This document shows positions 59,355 through 64,000 of a DNA stretch of 64,000 nt, in pieces. Numbering within the stretch: position 1 is the first letter of the stretch; the number at the start of each line of letters is the position of its first letter. Origin of the DNA: Saccharomyces uvarum (taxonomy: Eukaryota; Ascomycota; Saccharomycetes; Saccharomycetales; Saccharomycetaceae). Under the pieces are notes generated by a model. It saw only the letters and a list, made by a program, of their open reading frames with translations. It searched no databases and had not been told where the DNA came from. The translations under genes were made by a program, and so were the position numbers. The stretch spans positions 310,001 through 374,000 of the forward strand of contig OX365934.1 in assembly GCA_947243795.1 (NCBI GenBank), read 5' to 3'.

Positions 59355-61421
59355 ATGGAGGTATTCAACCCGGGCCACATAGAACACCTGTCTCCCATTG
59401 ACTCGACTGACAACAGTTCGGCGTCCTTCGTATATCCGCTGCCCAAAACTACCAGCGAGTATGTGAACAATCACAACGAGAATCACACAGATGTAAATCC
59501 ACCCGCTGTGCCGTCTTCCATGGTGTCTCTAAATTTCAAGAACCCGTCCTCCCAAAATGGCGATTTCCATATTCATACGTCTGCATCCCCCACGGAAGCT
59601 GCAGAACATGGTCACCAGTCAGAAAAACTGAATCAGAATAATTTGGTTCATCTAGATCCAGTTCCCAACTTTAAAGATAAAGCCGGCATCAAGCCTTGGT
59701 TACAAAAAATCTTCTACCCTCAAGGGATAGAGCTTGTGATAGAAAGATCGGATACCTTTAAAGTTGTGTTTAAATGCAAAGCTGCCAAAAGGGGAAGAAA
59801 CACAAGGAGGAAAAGAAAGGATAAGTCTAACGAACAGGACCAAGAAGAGGAGAAGCAGCAGGTCCATGACGACGAATTCGAAAATACAAGTAGTTCCAAC
59901 TTTATAGCATCGAGTAACGGGGCTCGATCGTCACCCGAACTAACATCTTCCGGGAAGCCAAAGAAGAAAAGGTGTGTCTCAAGGTTCAATAACTGCCCCT
60001 TCAGGGTACGAGCCACTTATTCACTGAAGAGGAAAAGATGGAGTATTGTAGTAATGAATAGCAATCATTCGCATCCGTTAAAGTTCAACCCTGATTCTGA
60101 AGAGTACAAAAAATTTAAAGAAAAATTAAGGAAGGACAATGATGTGGATGCGATCAAGAAATTCGACGAACTAGAATATAGAACGTTGGCCAACTTGCCC
60201 ATTCCGACAGCTACAATACCTTGCGACTGTGGTCTAACAAATGAAATTCAAAGTTTTAACGTTGTCTTGCCTACTAATAGCAAATCATCTTCGTCTGCAT
60301 CATCTTCAAGTGTATCGTCAGTGTCTCTCGATCCTTCAAGTGCATCTAAAAGACCGTGCTTACCCCCTGTAAATAACACTGGTAATGTCAATACTAACAA
60401 TATAAGGAAGCCAAGAAGCCAATCCAAGAATAAGGATACACTCTTGAAAAGAACGACCATGCAAAACTTCCTCACTACGAAATCAAGACTGCATAAGACG
60501 GGCACCCCAACATCTTCACAGCATTCATCCACAGCATTTTCGGGATATATTGACGATCCATTCAATTTAAACGAAATATTACCACTACCGACATCCGATT
60601 TTAAGCCAAATACTGTCACCAATTTAAACGAGATCGATTTTACAAACATTTTCACTAAACCGTCACATCCTCACAGTGGGTCCACTCACCCGAGACAAGT
60701 CTTCGACCAATTGGAAGATTGTTCCTCGATACTCTTTTCCCCATTGACTGCAAACACAAATAATGAATTTGAAGTAGAATCGGATGATTTTGCTCATTCT
60801 CCATATTTGAATTCGGAAGGCGATTTCAGCCAAATTCTCAATAATGCCCTCCCTGCTCATCATATTCCAGATCACACGCATTTGGAAAATCAAGATAGTA
60901 TTGATAGGTTTGCCAATAGCTCGCAAGAACAGAACGAGTACATCTTGCAGTATTTGACACATTTCGATGCCGCAAACAATGCCGCCAATACTTCGAACGA
61001 TATTTCACATTCATTAAACATCCACCATAATATTACTGACCTGAGCAACTCACTTCTCAAACAGGACACTTTGATAGATAACCCTTCAACTAGAATTTTT
61101 GACGAATTAAAATTCTTACAACATAACCCACACGGTGCTCACCATCCCATAGAATTTCAACATGAAAACCATAATGATCTAATGTCGAATGAACCTCAAA
61201 TACGACACCAGCAACACGAACCGCAGCAGCAACACCAGCAGCAACAGGAATATCCCCAAAGTCACGACCACCACGATCATCACCACAACCAGCATCAAGA
61301 AGTACGAAAACAGGTACAGACACACGAAACACTGGAAATAATGGGAAATACACTATTAGAGGAATTCAATGACATCAAGATGGTCAACGGCGAATTGAAA
61401 TACGTGAAACGAGGAGATTAA
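59355..61421 (+). CDS. AFT1: Iron-responsive transcription factor Aft1
   Basis: This 688-residue activator of the iron regulon enters the nucleus when Fe-S supply is low. The DNA-binding WRKY-GCM-like zinc domain spans about 110-280. It includes KPWLQKIFYPQGIELVIER, Cys207, Cys214 (CVSRFNNCPFRVRATYS) and the HSH at 238-240. Basic tracts RRKRKDK and KPKKKR form nuclear localisation signals. The iron-sensing CDC motif is intact at 290-292 (PCDCGL). The C-terminal activation region is Asn/His/Gln-rich, with a poly-Gln/His stretch near 61201-61300 that is variable relative to S. cerevisiae. NBP35, in the same window, feeds the Fe-S pathway it monitors. Confidence 0.97.
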   Translation: MEVFNPGHIEHLSPIDSTDNSSASFVYPLPKTTSEYVNNHNENHTDVNPPAVPSSMVSLNFKNPSSQNGDFHIHTSASPTEAAEHGHQSEKLNQNNLVHLDPVPNFKDKAGIKPWLQKIFYPQGIELVIERSDTFKVVFKCKAAKRGRNTRRKRKDKSNEQDQEEEKQQVHDDEFENTSSSNFIASSNGARSSPELTSSGKPKKKRCVSRFNNCPFRVRATYSLKRKRWSIVVMNSNHSHPLKFNPDSEEYKKFKEKLRKDNDVDAIKKFDELEYRTLANLPIPTATIPCDCGLTNEIQSFNVVLPTNSKSSSSASSSSVSSVSLDPSSASKRPCLPPVNNTGNVNTNNIRKPRSQSKNKDTLLKRTTMQNFLTTKSRLHKTGTPTSSQHSSTAFSGYIDDPFNLNEILPLPTSDFKPNTVTNLNEIDFTNIFTKPSHPHSGSTHPRQVFDQLEDCSSILFSPLTANTNNEFEVESDDFAHSPYLNSEGDFSQILNNALPAHHIPDHTHLENQDSIDRFANSSQEQNEYILQYLTHFDAANNAANTSNDISHSLNIHHNITDLSNSLLKQDTLIDNPSTRIFDELKFLQHNPHGAHHPIEFQHENHNDLMSNEPQIRHQQHEPQQQHQQQQEYPQSHDHHDHHHNQHQEVRKQVQTHETLEIMGNTLLEEFNDIKMVNGELKYVKRGD

Positions 61422-61829
61422 CATTTGAACGCTTCGAGTTTTATAGATTTTTCCGAATTTCAATGAATTTCATTTCCGTTTTCATGATCTTTTTGTTTCC
61501 TTCATTTAATTAATTGTTTATATATATATGTATATATATATTTGTATATTGGGCATATAAGCATCTATATCCTGCTTGTGACCTTAGGAAAAGAAAAAGA
61601 GAACAATAATATACATTCTTTTGTTTATTTTTGCTACGAAAAAAGTCATTCTTATTATATTACATATATCAATTGGAGGATCAGAATTCTGGTGTCCTCT
61701 CCTTGCTATTCTATCTTACTCACTCGGCAATAGTTTAGGTTTGCACGAGACAGTAACGCTCTCTAATACACCTAGAATATGTGTAGAAAAGACTTCCTCT
61801 CTCCTTTAGATTTATAAGTCCCTTAACAC
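61422..61829. other. Convergent 3' region AFT1/RPB9
   Basis: Contains a TATATA-rich run (about 61519-61550) typical of yeast 3'-end efficiency elements. No gene seen. Confidence 0.55.
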
Positions 61830-62198
61830 TCACGAAAACTGCGTTCTTGTATTCTTTTGATCAGAAGTAAAGATATGTGAGCAAGACAAACACACGAAGA
61901 ATAAAACCATGGAAGTGTCCTTTCTTCTTTGCTGCGATTGGAAAAACACGTTTTCACGAGAGTGACAACTAGGGCACTCCCTATCAGATCTCGGAAGTGT
62001 CGGATCGGAGCCAATGTCTTGCACTACACCCGCAGTCTCACCAATGTTCGTGATCAGTTCATGCCTGTACACCAATGGGCTGCCCGCTTCTTCCACATAT
62101 GAACATGTTCTGCATTCGAATAACAGTCTATTGTTCTCCTTATCTTCACGAGGGTACAACATATTGTTGCAGTCACGGCAAAATCTAAATGTAGTCAT
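61830..62198 (-). CDS. RPB9: RNA polymerase II subunit Rpb9
   Basis: This 122-residue subunit (B12.6) contributes to start-site selection, fidelity and transcript cleavage. Two zinc ribbons are visible: N-terminal CRDCNNML with CRTCSY, and C-terminal [13 protein letters not shown] with CLSCSHIF. The C-terminal ribbon resembles TFIIS. Length equals S. cerevisiae and the sequence is almost unchanged. It diverges from MNP1, with about 260 bases of shared promoter. Confidence 0.98.
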   Translation of the reverse strand: MTTFRFCRDCNNMLYPREDKENNRLLFECRTCSYVEEAGSPLVYRHELITNIGETAGVVQDIGSDPTLPRSDRECPSCHSRENVFFQSQQRRKDTSMVLFFVCLSCSHIFTSDQKNTRTQFS

Positions 62199-62460
62199 AG
62201 CTGCCTCCCAGTTTCTTCACTTGCTCCTTCTGCTTGCCTGTCAACTCTTGCACCTGCTCATGGAACCTACTCTTGATTCCTTTGGACTCTATTCCTTAAC
62301 ACTGTTCATCAAAACAAAACTTTTTCGGCTTACCCGCACCCTCTCGCAAGTCCAATAAAACAACTCAAACTAATGGCAGACAAGAACATGGCAAGGCCCA
62401 GAAGGAGCAGGACAAACAGCCCGTTAGCAACAAACACGACCAGTCACACAAGTACACAGC

Positions 62461-63072
62461 ATGTCCCTACGTATACTAGCGAAGAGATCCTCCTCTATTT
62501 GGATGAAGACACGCATTACACCAGCGTTAACCACCCCAATCACCATCACAACCCGTTTCAACTCTACAACTACAACCGCACCATTGCCTAAGGAGGACGC
62601 CAAGGCAGCCGCCCCAGCCACAGAGGCCAAGTCTGTCAACCCTAAAATTTCCAAAATTGTACAGGATATCTCACAATTGACTCTTTTGGAAACCTCTAGT
62701 CTGATCACCGAATTGAAGGCTGCATTGAACATCCCAGAGATGTCCATGCCTATGGGTGGATTTATGGCAGGAGGTGTTGGTGCCGGTGCTGGTAATGCAG
62801 CAGGCTCAGCTGGTGAAGTAGGTGCCGGTGCCGAAGAAGAAGCCAAGCCGGAGGCCAAGACTGTGTTCACTGTGAAGTTGGATTCATTCGATGCAAAGAC
62901 CAAGGCTAAAGTCATCAAGGAAGTCAAGGGTTTATTGGGTCTCTCACTGGTTGAAGCTAAGAAATTCGTCGAGGCTGCTCCAAAGGTCTTGAAAGAAAAT
63001 ATAGCCAAGGACGATGCTGAAAAGATCAAGAAAACCTTGGAAGGTTTAGGAGCTAAGGTTAGTTTGGAATGA
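62461..63072 (+). CDS. MNP1: Mitochondrial ribosomal protein L12 (bL12m) Mnp1
   Basis: This 203-residue mitochondrial counterpart of bacterial L7/L12 forms the flexible stalk that recruits translation factors. An N-terminal targeting sequence rich in Arg/Ser/Thr (about 1-40: MSLRILAKRSSSIWMKTR) precedes the dimerisation region (KISKIVQDISQLTLLETSSLI), an Ala/Gly/Pro-rich hinge, and the C-terminal domain with KTVFTVKLDSFDAKTKAKVIKEVKGLLGLSLVEAKKFVEAAPKVLKENIAKDDAEKIKKTLEGLGAKV-type features. It is slightly longer than the S. cerevisiae protein (194 aa). Confidence 0.95.
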   Translation: MSLRILAKRSSSIWMKTRITPALTTPITITTRFNSTTTTAPLPKEDAKAAAPATEAKSVNPKISKIVQDISQLTLLETSSLITELKAALNIPEMSMPMGGFMAGGVGAGAGNAAGSAGEVGAGAEEEAKPEAKTVFTVKLDSFDAKTKAKVIKEVKGLLGLSLVEAKKFVEAAPKVLKENIAKDDAEKIKKTLEGLGAKVSLE

Positions 63073-63511
63073 TTTCACAACTTTGCTTTTGTATCAATCC
63101 CTCTATCATGTTAATCAAAATAGTCTCTTTCTCTTCGAGAAAAAACGAATATATACCATGTAAATATTTTTAACTCTTCATTCTTCTTCTAAGGTCCTTC
63201 CGTCCCCTTCCTTTTTATTTATACTATGCTACGTCCCCATTCCATGTATATATAGGAAGATGTTTTTTTTTTCTTTTCACATTTACTACTATTCCAAGCT
63301 CTAGTATGCAATCCATGTGGACCTAACCTCTGCATCGTATACGTCTCGTATAAACTGAGACCTCAATTTATTTGAAGCGGTCGATTTCTCTGAAATTTAT
63401 TCACTAATCATAGAAAAAAAAAGCACATCAAGGCAAAGTAAACAGAGGAGAAAAACATAGTTTTGACCTTTGTGCTTCTGACTTCGAACCTCACTACCAT
63501 CAGCTGATAGA
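63073..63511. other. Intergenic MNP1-NPY1
   Basis: MNP1 3' end with T-rich tracts and the NPY1 promoter; no gene seen. Confidence 0.5.
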
Positions 63512-64000
63512 ATGTCTACCCCTGTATTCTTTTTTGGTCAGCAAGTCTTGAACCGAGTTTCCTTCTTAAGATGCTCAAAAGAATTCGTTAAGAAATCGTT
63601 AAACCATGACTCCACCATTTTCATCCCATTTATTGAGGGAGAAGCGCTCATATCACCTGAAAATGGTAATTTAGTACAGTTGTCCAACTCTACGAAGTCT
63701 TATATGAACATTCTGTCTACCGTAATCCCTGCATATACCGCTCTTTTGAACTCAACTCGGTCAAGAAGTGATGAGTCAGGTATCAATTTGACATTTTTAG
63801 GTCTGCTAGAAGACACGGATTCTACTTTTGGCTTTGAATGGTCCAACATTTCCTATAGAGGAACACCGTACTTTGGATTAGATATCCGTGTTACAGACAA
63901 CACCATATTTAAGCAAGCAGACTTCGAGTCAATCTTTTCCTTCCCGCAGATGACCAGAGATCACATCTTTAAGCAAACAAATACTGATGCCTCATTATAT
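63512..64000 (+). CDS. NPY1: Peroxisomal NADH pyrophosphatase Npy1 (Nudix), 3' partial
   Basis: The first 163 codons of NPY1 run off the right edge with no stop. The translation starts MSTPVFFFGQQVLNRVSF and continues LRCSKEFVKKSLNHDSTIF, then FIPFIEGEALISPENGNLVQ, closely matching the S. cerevisiae N-terminus. The enzyme hydrolyses NADH to NMNH and AMP in peroxisomes; its zinc ribbon, Nudix box and C-terminal targeting signal lie beyond the window. The start codon is chosen to match S. cerevisiae. Confidence 0.95.
   Translation, partial: MSTPVFFFGQQVLNRVSFLRCSKEFVKKSLNHDSTIFIPFIEGEALISPENGNLVQLSNSTKSYMNILSTVIPAYTALLNSTRSRSDESGINLTFLGLLEDTDSTFGFEWSNISYRGTPYFGLDIRVTDNTIFKQADFESIFSFPQMTRDHIFKQTNTDASLY

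Overview
The window is a gene-dense, intron-poor, AT-rich budding-yeast nuclear segment. Gene content, order and orientation match the left arm of Saccharomyces cerevisiae chromosome VII from RPL28 (YGL103W) to NPY1 (YGL067W). The proteins are clearly orthologous but diverged: Aft1, Hsf1 and Spc105 differ at many positions from the S. cerevisiae proteins as I remember them. MF(ALPHA)2 carries three pheromone copies, and there is an extra short-chain dehydrogenase gene. I therefore read this as a non-cerevisiae Saccharomyces (S. uvarum/eubayanus, kudriavzevii, arboricola or mikatae type); I cannot tell which from the sequence alone. Gene names rest on recalled orthologues, not on a search.

Layout. 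1-6.7 kb: RPL28 exon 2, YGL101W, SEH1, LSG1, snR82 and USE1. 6.7-10.4 kb is the one structurally unusual interval: two solo Ty1/Ty2-type (delta) LTRs in the same orientation bracket a tRNA-His gene, the wreck of a tandem gene copy and an intact short-chain dehydrogenase (SDR) gene, which I do not recall at this place in S. cerevisiae. 10.4-21.7 kb: SRM1, a 2-kb upstream region, TOS8, tRNA-Glu, VPS45, a candidate small ORF and PAN2. 22-34.4 kb: SPC105, NUP145, NBP35, LIF1, MF(ALPHA)2, snR10 and MMS2. 34.7-46.4 kb: MAD1, LCL3, GUP1, SCY1, MIY1, YGL081W and MPC1. 46.8-64 kb: KXD1, DBP3, HNM1, RPL7A (two introns, with snR39 in intron 2), MPS2, HSF1, AFT1, RPB9, MNP1 and the start of NPY1.

Functional grouping. 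Ribosome production and its RNA modification recur: RPL28, RPL7A, LSG1, DBP3, snR10, snR39, snR82 and mitochondrial MNP1. LSG1 and DBP3 carry RRPE and PAC promoter motifs, RPL7A has paired Rap1 sites, and both independent snoRNA genes have a Reb1 site upstream. Chromosome segregation and nuclear-envelope genes are SPC105, MAD1, MPS2, SEH1, NUP145 and SRM1. DNA repair is represented by LIF1 and MMS2. Transcription is represented by HSF1, AFT1, TOS8 and RPB9. These are independent transcription units, not operons.

Most noteworthy points: (1) the SDR locus, which has a Pdr1/Pdr3-type site in its promoter and, just upstream, a collapsed tandem copy reduced to promoter plus 3' tail; (2) a three-copy alpha-factor gene whose first two peptides are a Lys5/Arg7 variant; (3) a DEGD instead of DEAD motif II in Dbp3; (4) an unannotated 82-codon ORF between VPS45 and PAN2.
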